Assembly: GCA_002118135.1 (NCBI GenBank)
Contig: BDIU01000325.1
Location: 81,416-145,415, forward strand
Direction of reading: 5' to 3'
Length of the DNA: 64,000 nt
From: Trebouxia sp. TZW2008
Lineage: Eukaryota > Chlorophyta > Trebouxiophyceae > Trebouxiales > Trebouxiaceae
The translations under genes were made by a program, and so were the position numbers. Position 1 is the stretch's first letter, and every line of letters begins with the position of its first letter. Positions 10,974 through 25,000 of this stretch are shown here, in pieces. The notes below the pieces were generated by a model. It did not search any database, was not told the origin of the DNA, and saw nothing but the letters and a program-made list of their open reading frames with translations.

Positions 10974-13900
10974 TTAATTCAAACTCGGCATTGGCATGTC
11001 CATGCCAGAGAACAAATCCTGCTGAAGCACTGTCTTCAGATCGCCTCTCCATGTCACGTCAGGATGCAAGCTCTGTTCAGCAAAGTCACAGATGCAACCA
11101 ATGTCATCCTTGTAGCCTTCCACCAAGCCTTGAATCATCGGATATTTACACTCATCCAACACTTCAGAGTGATAGAACTCGCAAGTCTGCATAACGGCAA
11201 AACAAGTTCAGGACAAACATTGCCAACAAAATACAGAGCGAGAAGCATGAAATTGCCGCATGACACAACATGCGTGTGATCATGACAGCAGACAGTCGCA
11301 GCTGCACAGTTACTCAGAGCAGAGCCTTTGCGCATGTCCGCGCTATCATCAATATCATGTGTGCGGACATTGACAAGCACTGATGTACTTACCCACTCAT
11401 CTCGTAGATCCAGAATTTGGACAGCTAGTGGACGATCGTCCCTCTGTGTCTCTGAGGGCATGAACCACTCCATGTTCTGTGTCAGGATGTAGACAAACAG
11501 GCAGCCTACAGCCCATATGTCTTGCTCTGTTGCACCAATGGGTCTGATTTGCATGCAATGGGCACCGACCAACTCTGGGGATGCAAAGGCCAGGCTGTAT
11601 TGCATCCATCTTGGTGCGCTAGATGCTGTCCCTGCAATGCAACCAAGGCATCAAGCCATGTGCTTACATGAGCCAAACGTGGGAGAATACCAACTCAACC
11701 AGCAATGAAAATACAGTCTAGATGGATGTTTCCAGACTTTCAGCGTCAGCAGCAGCTGCTACAGAAATCTGCAAGACATTGAAGGGCAAGTCTGGTAAGA
11801 ACATGCATGTGTATAATTCCAGCATGGCTCGTATTTCTAAGAGGGCAGTGATATATTACGACAAGCATATGGACCACACAAGCTTTTCTAGATCTACAAA
11901 ATCCCCAGCTCGGCAGGCAGAAGCATAAACGACTCCCAATGACAGCATAGACAAGTATGCATGCCAGTATTGCAAGCAACAAGACTGCTATGTGTCAATT
12001 TTGTCAATGGCGCAATCCTGGTTAGTGGCCTTACAACTGCTTGTATGCAGGAGTTTGATCCAGCTCAAGTGGCAAGCTTTCCATGTTTTGTTGGTGGCAT
12101 TGACATATCTTTAGGGTTTAGATACAAGACTGACCTTTGTATGCAGCAGATCCTGATAAATCTATCACGCAGCAGTTGAGGAAGCTGCCGTCATCAGCAA
12201 CTTGGATCATCAGGTTGTCAGGCTTCAGATCACACACTCCCCGCCCTTGAGCATGGAAGCCCTCTAGCGCCTGTACACAAAAAACAGCATCAGCATTGAG
12301 ACAGCAATCAGGATTGCCTGATACAGTCAAACATGCGCGTTTGGAAGATAATCCTCACCTCATGTACCTGTACATGTGCATGCACAGGCACTTGTTGAGT
12401 GATGTTTGACTGGAACCAAGGCAACATGTCGGCCAAATGTGCGAGTTGGGCATGATGTGACGTGCTGTACGACACAAGCCACAGCAAGCAAACATGTTGC
12501 ACCTGTCTCAAAAGGGTATGTCTCAATAGCTAAGCATTCCCTGTATCGCTAAAGTAGAAGTAAAAATGTTTGCCAAACTCTTTTAGTTGCATGATGTTGT
12601 GTTCAGAGACCATTGCATCAAGTGCAGCAGATTCTGCCAAGTGGCAGATAGAGAGGGAGAGAGCGTGCTTACAATCAGAATATCCCATGCAACGCGCTTT
12701 CCAGCTTGCATCCATGCAGCCGCCTTTTCTCCTTGCTTGTACCTTCCAGCTTCGATTGCAAGTTTTGTACAGCAGCATCCAAATTCATGCCTTCTACGAA
12801 TCTGTGACAGCAACCACAAGAAGTTGCAGTGTCAGCTGTACACTCAACCAACCAGGTCATGCAAGTGCAGCAGCTGGCAGGCAGACGTCTGTACCATTGC
12901 AACTGTTGAAACGTGCCTGCAAATGCTTGAACACCATGTTATGCTTCACAGCATGCAGTACAAGCTGCATCTCAACTCACCATTGCCAGAGCTGATGGCA
13001 GGATGTTCTGCAAGACAATACCACCTGGCAATGGCTGTGAATGACTCCCTTGCTGAGCAAATTGCAGACCAACGTGAGGACCTGGAGATAGGAGATGTAA
13101 GTGATGCGACAAGTCAGGAAGACTGACCTAGTCATAACCCACAATTGCTCCTGGTTGGTATCAGGGCAGCAGCTCTTGAATGCAGCCAGTCCCTGAACCA
13201 TATTTGGCAAGCCAAGAGCCAGGTGCAGGCTCTCCAGCTCTGCATGGGCGAACTCCTTCTCTTGGAATATCTCATACGGCAGCTGCTTGCAAGCGCATGC
13301 CTCCACTGTGCCATCTGGCATACAAAGGTGCCCACTGCAAATACACAGGACTGAGTCAAGGGTCAGCAACTGAGGTAAATGCAGGTCAGTCTTACAAATG
13401 CAGGCCTACACACCTCCGCTGTGCTGTGTGACCTGCACACATCACATATATAGGACTGCGTCAGGGGTAGCAAACTAGAGCAGCATTCAGGTAGATATTG
13501 CAATTCAGCCCTATTAAAGCATACATCAGCATATTGACAAGATCAACTGCTGAAACTGATTAAGGCACAAAATGGTGAGATGACCAAAGACGCTTGACCA
13601 AGCAAAGAGCGTTGTGGGTACAGCAACTGCAAAGGCCTCTCTGAACATATGTCTGAGGGAACATGCCCAGGGGAGGCTGATTGGATGCAGCCAAGAAAGA
13701 TGGCAATGCAACCAATGGACATTAACACAGTTGCCAGAATGAGAGAACTCACTAGAGGACTTCAGTGCCCCTGCTGGTCTTGCCAATCACCCCAACTCCC
13801 TCAGCAAGTACAGACACAGCAGCGCTGAACGGCGATGCCACCATCTCCCAGGCGCCCTCTGGGGCTGCTGGGAACAGCCCTTCATGGCGCTGCTTCAGCG

Positions 13901-16003
13901 CATCGCACGCACTCAGGAGCTGCAAATTTTGCACGTTCTGTCAGTAGATGCAGACATGCAAATCCTGAGCACATTACATAAGCGTAATGCCCAACACATC
14001 GTACTAAGTCAGCTTAGCAGCTCTCACAGCCATCATTGGTCAGCAGGTTGACAAGCAGATGTGACCAAAGCAGCAAACACAGCATTGTAGAGTGTGCAGC
14101 GCACAGCCACTACTGCTTGCAACAATAACAGGCTGGACACGTACACAGCATATGCATGTTTCTTGTGATGCATCAGTCAACACTGATTTTACCTCTTCCT
14201 CATGCAGGCTGCTGTTGGCTGCTTCATTACACACCCTTCCAGCACCTTCAAAATGCTGTAGGCCAGCCTGCACAGACACATGCAATGCTTCAGAGGCAGA
14301 AGCAGCAGCAGCAGAAGCAAGACAGACATTCAAATATACATGGCTGTGAATGCTTGGGTGAGCAGGCACTGCGATTCATGTCAAGGACCAACCTCACCTG
14401 ACAGCACAGCATCAGCACAGTGGATCCAGTACGCAGCACAGATGCTCACCCATGTAAAGTCATCTCAAGGCAGGTCAGTGCTTCAGGAGACTTACAGTCT
14501 CACACATAAACATGTGCTAGTGATAATCCTGCAAATGATGACAGATACTCACCAAAGAAGGACCTTGCTGGAAGCTCTGCAGAAAGGCCGCCATGTTGAA
14601 ACCGCCAAAGCTTGGAGCGTCGCTGCTGGCATGCTCTGCACCCTCCGCTGCATCCTCAGCAGCCTGCAAGCAACAGAACTAAGTCAGCATGAAATGCCTG
14701 GCCTGTTGTTTGGATGCATGTTTCAGTGCCGGTTCCTTAGTGATGATTCGAACACACTCGACTGCACACAAACTTGCAACTTTGCATCTGTCATCATCGA
14801 GTGCCGTGGCAGCTGCTGTGCATCGACAAGACAAGCTTGCTGGCTATCATTGAGTTGTTGCAGATTCAGAAGTATAGGTGTGTAGATGTTTGACAAAGGG
14901 CGTGCTGGATTTGGGTTTGACAAGCTGCCATCACATGCACATCATCATCCCTGGATGATGCTCAGGTGACTACAACAAACAAGAAAGAGGTCAACATCAA
15001 CTCAGAAAACCTATGTTTGTCTGTCATACAGACTCATCTGTTCCCAGACAGGATCACAGTCTCCTTACCTGCTCATCATTGCTGCTCCAGTCATCAGTGG
15101 TCTGCACTTGCATTGCTGCTGCTGTGTTTTCCTCTGACAAGTCTGCAGACCCTGCACCCTCATGCAACTGTCCCTCATGAACTGCGGTTGCCTCATCCCA
15201 GCCATCTGCCACTGTTGCATCCTCATGCAACTCTCCCTCCATTGAGGTTGCCTCCATCCTTCTTCCTTCTATTGGGCTTCCCTCCATCATGCCTCCCTCT
15301 GCTGGGAGACCCTCATACCGGCCATCTGCCACTGCTGTACTCCCACTCAACTCTCCTTCCACTGAGGTTGCCTCCATCATTACTCCCTCTAGTGCTTGGT
15401 GGTGCTCACTCAAAACCTGCAGAATTTATTTATTGTATCAGCAGATGCAGATGTGCAGAGCCCAACATAATTATGCAGAAACAAGCATGATGCTGAACGC
15501 AGTGTGTGGGGTCAATCAAGCAGCGATTGAGGCACTTAGTCGTCAAGAGGGAAACAAGTTTATACGAGAAACCCGGCACTAGACAGCATGCAGAGGACAA
15601 GCACCCTTGCTTGTAACAACTATACGCTGGGTATGCACACAACATTTGCATGTGTGCTGTTATGGGTCAACACCTCTTGCACACGCACGTCATCGGTCTC
15701 TGCGTTGTTGCTTGCCCTTCCGGCACCCTCAAAATGCTGTAGGCCAGCCTGCACAAGCACATGCAATGCTTCAGAGGCAAGCAGCAGCAGCAGCAGCAAG
15801 ACAGACAGTCCACCACACACGGCTTAGGATGCTTCTCTTCAGCAGGCACTGCTGTTACCAAAATTCAACCTGACCTAGTTTTATAGCAGTAGCACAGTGC
15901 AGCCAGTAAGCAGCACAGATGCTCATCTCTGGCTGCTTACTGGAGTCATTCGAAGATTGTTCAGGGCTTCTTTGGACACTTACAACCTCACAAGTTGACA
16001 GCA

Positions 16004-16035
<32 letters not shown>

Positions 16036-19000
16036 ATGATGATGTTGATGATGATGGCGACAATGACAATGATGGTGCTAATGGTGACTCAGGCAATGCT
16101 GTTCCTACGCGGTCATCTGGTGAGGATGATGATGATGACAATGATGATGGTAATGATGATGGTGATGATGACAAAGATGGTGATGATCACAATGCTGTTG
16201 GAGGTGATGAACATGCAAATGATGACAGAAGCTCACCAAAGAAGGACCTGACTGGATGCTTTGCAGAAAGGCCGCCAGATCGAAAGTACCAAAGCTTGCA
16301 GCTCCGCTGCTGGCATGCTCTGTACTCTCCGCTGTCTCTTCATTGGCCTGCAAGCAATGCAATCCAGTCAGCATCAAGCAGTTGGCGATCCCTCTGCATG
16401 GTTCAGCGCTTTTACCTGAGTAGTACTTCCAAGGACGCACGCAACTTGACGTGCACTCACGACAGTGCATCTGTCATGCTGAAATGCTCTGATAACTGCT
16501 GTGCATCAACAAGGCTTTGCAAAACTGTTCCCTATATTCCAAATCAGGGCAGATCAAAAGGCCACTACCTGCCCATCATTGCCTGCCCAGTCAGCAGCTG
16601 ACTCAAGCGGGGCCTCAATGTTCTGCGCTTGTAGCGCTGCCGCTGCCTCTCCCTCTACTGGGAGTCCCTCATCACAGCCATCTGCCACTGTTCGATCCTC
16701 ATGCAACTCTCCCACCACTGGGGTTGCCTCCATCATTCTTCCCTCCACTGGGCTTCCCTCCATCAGTCCCTCCGCTGGGCTTCCCTCATCCAAGCCGTCT
16801 GCCACTGTCGTACCCTCATGCAACTCTCCCTCCACTGAGGTTGCCTCCATCCTTCCTCCCTCTACTGGGGCTGCTACCATCCCTATTGCCTCATCTGGGT
16901 CTTCCGCAATCATCCTTTCCTCCACTGAGGTGCCCTTGTCTGACCCTTCTGCTACATTCTCACGATCCACTACATTTGCCACCTGCAAGCACAAATTGAT
17001 CATGCCAGGTCCTGAGTGTAATTGCTTGGCTGGATAGAGCAACTAAGTCAGAACAGAAGGTAGATTGCGACCACAACAAATTGGCACATGATGGTCGCAG
17101 TCATTCCAGCATCTACAGGGTTGAGTCAGCCCAAAGGCATCACACCTGATAATTAACAGCAGCAGCAGCATCAGCATCATAATAATGTCCAGCAGCATTG
17201 CTTTCTGGAAGGTGCGCTGGGTGTGTCACAAGCCCCAAGTCATTATCATTCTGGTGCAGCAAGTCAGACGTCATGGCATCACAGCAACGACAATGACAAG
17301 GACATGATGCACGTTCTGGCACAGGTTCTAGGTGTGTTATGTGCGGCACAACTTTTGTCTTGCCATGCCTCACAGCAAGGCAAGCCAGGTTGTTGCATGT
17401 GCAGTTTGTGCATGCAAGCTGGACACAAGAGGAAGGTAAGCTACCTGGCTTGTAGAGGGCAGAAGCTCTTGGGCGCCCTGGTCACGCTCTGCTCTGAAGG
17501 CTGCAATAAGGTTGTCAGGGTCAGCCTGCTTCTTGCCAGCTGCATTCCCGCCATTCTGCACGTCACAAAAGGCTCTCATCTTCAGATTCAGGTCACAAAG
17601 TGATCTCTACTCCTGACTTTGAGGCAGGGCTGTTGCTCAGCAGCACTGCTAGGTTGGAATTGGCGGCAAAGCAAGTTCGCAACAGTACACAGAAAAGAAC
17701 TTGGCTGTCACTTTTGGTGGCAAAGCGAGGCCACTGCAGCAAAAACAAGAACACTCAGTGGCAGGTTCAACAGCAAGGCCAGCTTACAACAGCATGCATA
17801 AGCATACCTGGCTGCCACGCTGGGTGGCTGTGAGATTGTACAGGTGCTGATGGAAGGCAGCATTGTCTGCTGCATTTCCTGCTGGTCCCCTGCCAGAGAA
17901 TGTCAGCTTCCTGCCGGCTGCCTCCTGCTCCCTGTTGAATACTGCTGCTCGCCTGGCAGGGAGTGCCAGCTTCTTGCCAGCTGCCTCCTGCCTGATGTTC
18001 AGTGCAGGCTGTTCCACGCTCGTCACTGAGCTAGATGCGCCGTGCTTGCTATCAACAGCTTGGTCACCATCCTGTATTGCACAAAGGCCTGAATGACTTT
18101 GCATGTGACTGTCAGCAGTACTGTGACTGCTCAAGGGCCCTTGTCTTGCGATTGCTGACAAGCTGTGTGCAGACGCAGCAGATTGCATGCACTTCAAGCA
18201 GGCAAAGCAAGCTGGACTTGGACGTTGTCATGACATGTGCTGGTGAATGATGATGACACTGACAATGACAATGCTACACACCCCTCTGGACCCCAGAAAG
18301 CCTGCATTAAAAGGCAATCATCTGAGGCATACATGCAATAGGCTCTGGACAGCACCCTGGGTTGTCCCAACTAGCCGCACTCAAGTCAGCTTCACATGTG
18401 CACACACCAGTTGCAAGGTGGCTTCTGCTCAGGGGAACAGCAAAGATTGTGCATACTGGTTCGGTCTGCCTTCCTTGTATATGCCTGCGCTGATGTGCCT
18501 TAAGCACAAGCTTTCCTGACGACCCCTCATTCATGATGGCAAAACTAGCATACAGCACACCACATTGCCATATGCATGCATGGTTGAAAATCATACCTGG
18601 TCGGCTGAGCTTCCTGCCTGTTCATGTGCTGGCACCTGCAACTCCTTGACCTCCTTGTTTCCCTTGTGCTTCTTCTTCACAGCTATGCTAAGCTGCTTCC
18701 TCTCAGAGTCAGAGAAATGACCCTGCACAAACATGACAGACAAGCATTACATAGAGACCTGGCAAGTCACAAATGCATGCCATTCAGCATTATCTTAGTG
18801 TGGCATAGCATAGGCTTAGGCTTTCATATCAACATCAACATGATGATCTCCAACACCAGAAATGTCAATGGTACCAGTAGCAACAATCAGAAACCAATAG
18901 TAATAGCTGTTGCACATTCCAGCACAACACTGGGTGTACATGTACCCAGACACATCTGACAAGTGTGTACCTTGTGAGGCAGTAGCTAAAGGTGCCATTT

Positions 19001-22000
19001 GCTGTGATGCTAAATGCCTTGCACACAGTAGTCATAGTGTCTTTCCTGATTCATCAACAGCAAAAATGCAGCTTGTGTGCGATCCATTCCAATATGCATT
19101 ACACAGAGCACACATGCTCTGCATAATGTGCCATTTTACCTTGAGCTGTTCAAGGGCTTGGTCACTGGCCTGGATTGCTGCCAGCAGCTGAATCTCCTTC
19201 AGTTCTGCTTCTTCCAGCAACTTTTGCTGCCTGCATCAGCATCTCCGATGAGCAAACTGAAACCGTCACAAAAAATAGATGACACAGCTTTCAACACATT
19301 TCTAAGCTTTCAGATGAATCGGGCAGCACAGTGCACAAGTAATGGCAAGTGGCACAAGATCAGCACAAGCAGCAAATACCTGGCACACTAATTTTGCAAT
19401 GCAAAATTTGAGCCGCAGAGCGATGAGCGAGATGTGTTGATGCATGCAAGTACCTGAGGCAACTTGCAGAGATGTCATTGAGTTGCTGCTGCAGCTCCAG
19501 GGTCTGACACTCAAGCTTTCCTTTCAATGCATTGGTTGCATCCAGCTGGTCAGTAAGAACAGCAAGCTTGTCCTGCAAAGCACCACCTCAGCATCAGAAG
19601 TTTGACATATGCACTGACGTAGATGCACCATATGCTTGATTCCAGGGGGTTGCAAGTCCTCAGGTCTAGAAGCACTAATGATTGCAGGTCAGCAACTTCT
19701 GCATCAGCCTGCAGCGCCACAACAGTTCACTTGATTGGATTACTGACAACCCGGCAGGGTGTGAGACTACACGCAAACTGCAGCACAGGTCTTGACTGCT
19801 ACGCTGTAGTGCACGCAGCACTGACAGACAGACAGACAATATACAAACAGAGGACTGACCTCGACGTGACACTGAGGTGCACACAGCACAGACGTACAGA
19901 AAAAAAAAAGGCTGACACGCGGACAGACAGGGCTGACCTCAGTTTCAGCCTGAGCTTGATCAGCCGCAATCTGTGCACTAACCAGCTGATCCTTGCTCTC
20001 CCGTTCCTGTTTGAGCTGGTTCTGCATCCTACATACCATGCCCAGGGATTGACTGTGACTGTGCAAAACCGTAACTCATAGTTTAGTCTCTATTGCCTGA
20101 ACCTTCCATAGCAGAGTTGTCAGAACACACATTGCAAGCAGTGATGTTGCATTGCAATCTCAGGTCATACATGCTGATTGGAACTACGCAAAGCAAACTG
20201 CATGGGACCAGTAGTAGGTCAGCTGGATGTGACTGTACACCTCAGAGCACCAGCCGTTGCCCAAGGCGAAGTCAACCAGATGCTTTGCTTGTGGCAAACT
20301 TGGCATTTCCTACATCATCAGCAACTAGGCCACTGCAATGATGCAACAAGACCAAGGCAACTTGGCACCAATTGAATCAACACATGCACAAACTGGATGC
20401 ACTGTGGGTTGCACTGGGCTTGTACCTGTCTGCAGCCATGATGTGAGTTTGCAACTCTTTTTTGAGGTCTGCAACCTCCTTCTCAAACTCACTGAAACCT
20501 TCTTCTGCAGCCTTTGACTGCTGGTCAGCTGATACCAACTGGTCCTGCAGGGACGACAGGATCAGTTAGAAAGACTATCTTCCCAACTCATCGACGTCTG
20601 ACAACAGAGGGTGACAAGGCTTGAAGCAGCTCGATGGAAATGCCACAATGAGCTCACCTCCATGCGCATGACCATAACACGCGGACAACACCATCAGCCA
20701 GCCCTTGTTGAAAGATGTGTAGAGTGCAGAAGAAGCAACAAAGAAGCCGGTCAGAGCTTGGCAGTGATGCATGCAGTTGTTAGACCTTGACACAGGGCAC
20801 TCTCTGTCATGCAAGGTGCAGCCAGTGTTGAGTCACCTGAATCTGTGCGAGGGAGTCATCAAACTGCGTCTGCTTTGCAGACAGCAGTTCCTCTGTGTCT
20901 TGCTGCTGCTCCTCAATCAAGGCGTGCAGTCTGCATGTCAGCAGGCAAATTGTGTCTGAAATGCTAAAAACGCATGCAGTCATACTTTAGGTACTGATTG
21001 CAACAGCTGAGAATTGGCATGATCTCACTGTCAGACACTTTGAGCCAGCTGTAGACGAACAAATGGTGTCTGAGCTGCTCAAAAGCATGCAGCCACATTT
21101 AGGTTGCTGAATGTAACAGCTGAGTACAGAAACAACCACACTACCCTGCATGTTGGACCCGGGAGCTCCGCAGCACAGTATTTGATTGGTTTGAGATGCT
21201 GAGAGGTTTTGTCTACAACAGATACAAGCAAATGAACAAATGAATTTACCTGTCAGTGTAATGGACCTGGTCTGACAGCTGCTGCCTCAGAGTCAGCAGC
21301 TGTACATCTGAAGCCTTGGCAACCTTGGCAGCATTTAACACTTTCTCCTGCAGCATATCGAGCGTGGTCAAGTTTTGCCAAGCGAGTGTACTATCCATGC
21401 ATGCATCACAAGACAGAAGACACAAGACATGCTTATCAGCATTCCATAAAGCCCAGAGCAATTGCATTGGCTCAAGATCTGACACAGAAACTTGGCTACA
21501 ATGCAAAAGATTGCAGTCAACCCAGGCTGAGCCAATGCTTGAGCATGGGCTCATCACAAATGCAACACCAGCAAAAGCTTCACAATGCAGACACTCTGCA
21601 GTTGGCACAACTGACCTGGGCTTCTGCCAGGGCTTTCTCAGACCCTTCTTGCACAGCTGTCAGGGTTTTTGAAGAGTCCTCTCTCTGAGCTGTAAGAGCC
21701 TGAGAAGACTCTTCTTGGTGGCGTGTGAGGAGCTGTTCATATCGCTCCTGTTGCATTGCTAGAGCAGCAGCTGATTCCACATTTTGGGCCGCAAGAGCAT
21801 CCTCAGACTCTGTATCTTGGGCAGAAAGGGTGTTGGCAGCTTCTGCCCTTGCATCTGCCAGGATCTTTCCACTGTCAAAAATCTGAGCTGCTAGAGTAGC
21901 AGCTGATTCTGCCCTTTGGGCTGCAAGAGCATGCTCAGACTCTGCCTCTTGGGCAGAAAGGGTGTTGGCAGCTTCTGCCCTTGCATCTGCCAGGGTCTTT

Positions 22001-25000
22001 CCACAGTCAGCAATCTGAGCTGCTAGGGTTGCTGCAGATTGTGCTGCCTGGGCTGCAAGGGTTTTCTTCGAGTCGGCCTCCTGGGCAGAGAGGGTTTTGG
22101 CAGCCTCTGCCCTTGCATCTGCCAGGGTTTGGGCAAAGTCGTCACTCTGGTCTGCTAAGGCATTGGCAGATGCCGCTTCAAAAGCTGCCAGTGCCTTGGT
22201 AGACTTTGCCTGGTGAGATGACAGAACCTCTGCAGACGCAGCCTTTTCAGCTGCCAGCATGTTGTCCCAATCGGCCTTCTGGTCTGCTAAGGTCTGGTCA
22301 AAGGCAGCTTTCTGAGCAGCCAAAGCATGACCAAACTCCTCAAGGCGAGCCTGCAAGGTGCTAGCTGAGGCACTCTCATGAGCCTTGAGGGCCCTGGCAG
22401 ATTGCTGTCGTTGAGCTGCCAGCAACTGAGCAATCTCTGCTGCTAGGGTAGTCACTGCGTCGCTGAAGTCCTGGTGTTGAGATGCAAGGGTGTCAGCACA
22501 GCCTTGACTCAAGGCTGAGAGGCTCTGGTCAAAGCCTGCCTTAGCATCTGCCAACACATTGGCAAATGTCTCCTGCTGAGCTGCCAACAACACTTGCTTG
22601 GAGTGCGTTTCCTGTTCCAAAAGCTCGTGAATCCTGCAGAAAGAAGCAACTCAGTTCATTGGTGCGTCAGGACCTGTCTGCTATACACACTGCTGAGACC
22701 TTTTGGCAGCCAAATAACCCCAAAACAACTTTCAGCGTGAAAACAAGCCATTGTCTGCCTGTGGTCCATGAAACTATATACTAATGATGCATGCATCACC
22801 TGGAGGTGTTGGGAAGTGTGCCAGCCATGTTCATGGCACGCTTTGCATGCTGTGGCAGGCCTTAGCACAATGTGTGGCATCACAACGTGAAGACAAGAAC
22901 TCAGACAGATCAAACTGATGCATTTTTGCAGCGCCATAGCAATCACCACAAAGTCGCTGACAGCAATAGCAAGCGCTTATACCTCTTGGCAGTGGCGTGA
23001 GAGTTTGCCAGCTCATGCACAAGCTCTGAGGTTGATGCCTTGGCAGCGTCCCGCTCAGCAATGACTGTAGACACTTGCACTTGGGCCTCACCAAGCAGAA
23101 CCTGCACCACACAGCATCGCCATTTGCATCACCACTGCTTGCATGCTGACTGGTGAGTTTCCAGAGCTCTGTTGAGTGGATGAAAAGCGCTGAACTGCCT
23201 CAACACGGGCATACGCAGCATGTTAGACAACTTTCTTCACACTGTTGAAACAGCGCAGGCAGCTGGGACGACAACCTGTGACAGAGGCCTCTGGCAACAT
23301 TGCAGTGCCAAGCACAGGTGACCTGCCAGTACAGATCACTCTATCTGAGCAGCAACATTTGCATGCGCCGTGCAGTCAGGAATTGTCAGCAGGTTTGCCA
23401 TTGCTATTCACCTGCAGCTCCAGGATGCTGGTGTTGTGCTCAGTCTGCTGTGACCGCAGAGTCAAGTCCCTCTTCTGCAGTTCTGCCTGGAACTGCTCTT
23501 CACTCCTGCAGTGAACCAGAAAAAAGGCTTGCATATACAGCTTGTTTACTTTACCCCTGCTTGCGTTGATCACATGACATGATGTGCAAGCATCACAGCA
23601 AGCTACGGCATGTAGTTGGTTCACAAATTGCTGGCTGATGCAAACGAGGTGCCTCATCTGCGAGCACCAATATGCAGGTATAACAGAAAGCTCGTGTATG
23701 CACTCAGCAGCAGACCACTGGCTGGTTGATTTTGCATGCAAGCATCAGGTGGTTGCATCCTTTGACAGATGCTGTATAGCCATGTCGATAGATACACTAA
23801 ACAACAGTGAAAAGGGAACAGGGCAAGTAATTTGACTTAATGGTAAGCTCACTTTCTGCTAGAGTGGGTGTGGTCCTGAATCCTTCTGTGCAGATCTTTG
23901 TTGGCCACCATTAGCGCCTTCTTATCTGCTCTGAGGCGTGTTGCGATGCTGATCACTTGCACAAGTTGACCCTGCAACAGTGACACCGCTTCATGAGCTT
24001 ATGTGCAGAATTGCACTAGCATTGATCACAAGGGTCTGTCAGCTGTTGAACCTTGGCATGTTCAGCGCTTCATGTAGTCTGACTGCAATGGACCAAAAGG
24101 CAACACTGTGAATATTGACAGCCAAGTGCATCACAGCAATCTGGTCATGTGCACTGTTTCCGACAAGTCAGTAGTGTAGTAAACAGAGTTTCAGCCTGCT
24201 GTTGCTCAAGAACTAAGCACATTGCATTGAGCAGCTGACAGAGTTTGACACCAAGAACAGAAGATATGAAGGTCAGCGGAGCTGCTGGCTGGTGACATGC
24301 CCATACGGCACATGACAAAGTTGTGGTCACATGCCCACAGAGTGCATGACAGATTTGTGGAGGCTGCACCTGAGTCTCCTGCACAGCTGCTTCATAGTCA
24401 GCCTTGACTGAAGCCAGCAGCTTCCCATCCTTGTTCTTTTCAAGACCCATCACTTTTTGCTGCCTGCAAATGCATTGCTCACGATCAGCTCGGGAAGTGT
24501 CTGCTGTGACCTCGCTGTCAGCTTCAACCAGGTGCATGCTGATCAATGCTGGGTGTGCAGTGCACTAACTAGTGTATGTCAAGCTGACAACAATGATTGT
24601 TGATGAGCAGTACGATTGGCATACAATGAAAGCAGCTTTCAAGCAGGCTGTGTGCCAGTAACAACAGATGCTTGTCTATTTTCATGGTCCAGTGCAATAA
24701 AACATGCTCTGTGCAGCGCATCAAGTAACAAGTGTGCAGTATGTTGGCAAGTAAGTGCATTTGGCAAAAGTGAATACATTTGATGACGCACCTGGCATAG
24801 TCTGCTGTGAGCTTCTTCATGTCTTGCATCAGCTATTCATTAGTACACTCTGTCTCAACCTGCAGGCATTCATGAGTATGAGGTAATGCATTGTAATGAT
24901 GTGCAGGTGACCTCATGATGTACAGCCTACAAAACTCTCCAATCCTGTGTGTTGTTTTGATAGGTGATTGCCCTTTCAGCTGTGTTGCCCCCTGCACACG

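Noticed and set aside
14966..15490. Pro/Leu-rich plus-strand ORF
   Set aside because: Antisense of the acidic repeat exon 15416-15069, which has splice borders and a paralogous copy.
15919..16251. Met-rich plus-strand ORF
   Set aside because: Product of an ATG microsatellite inside an intron of the minus-strand gene.
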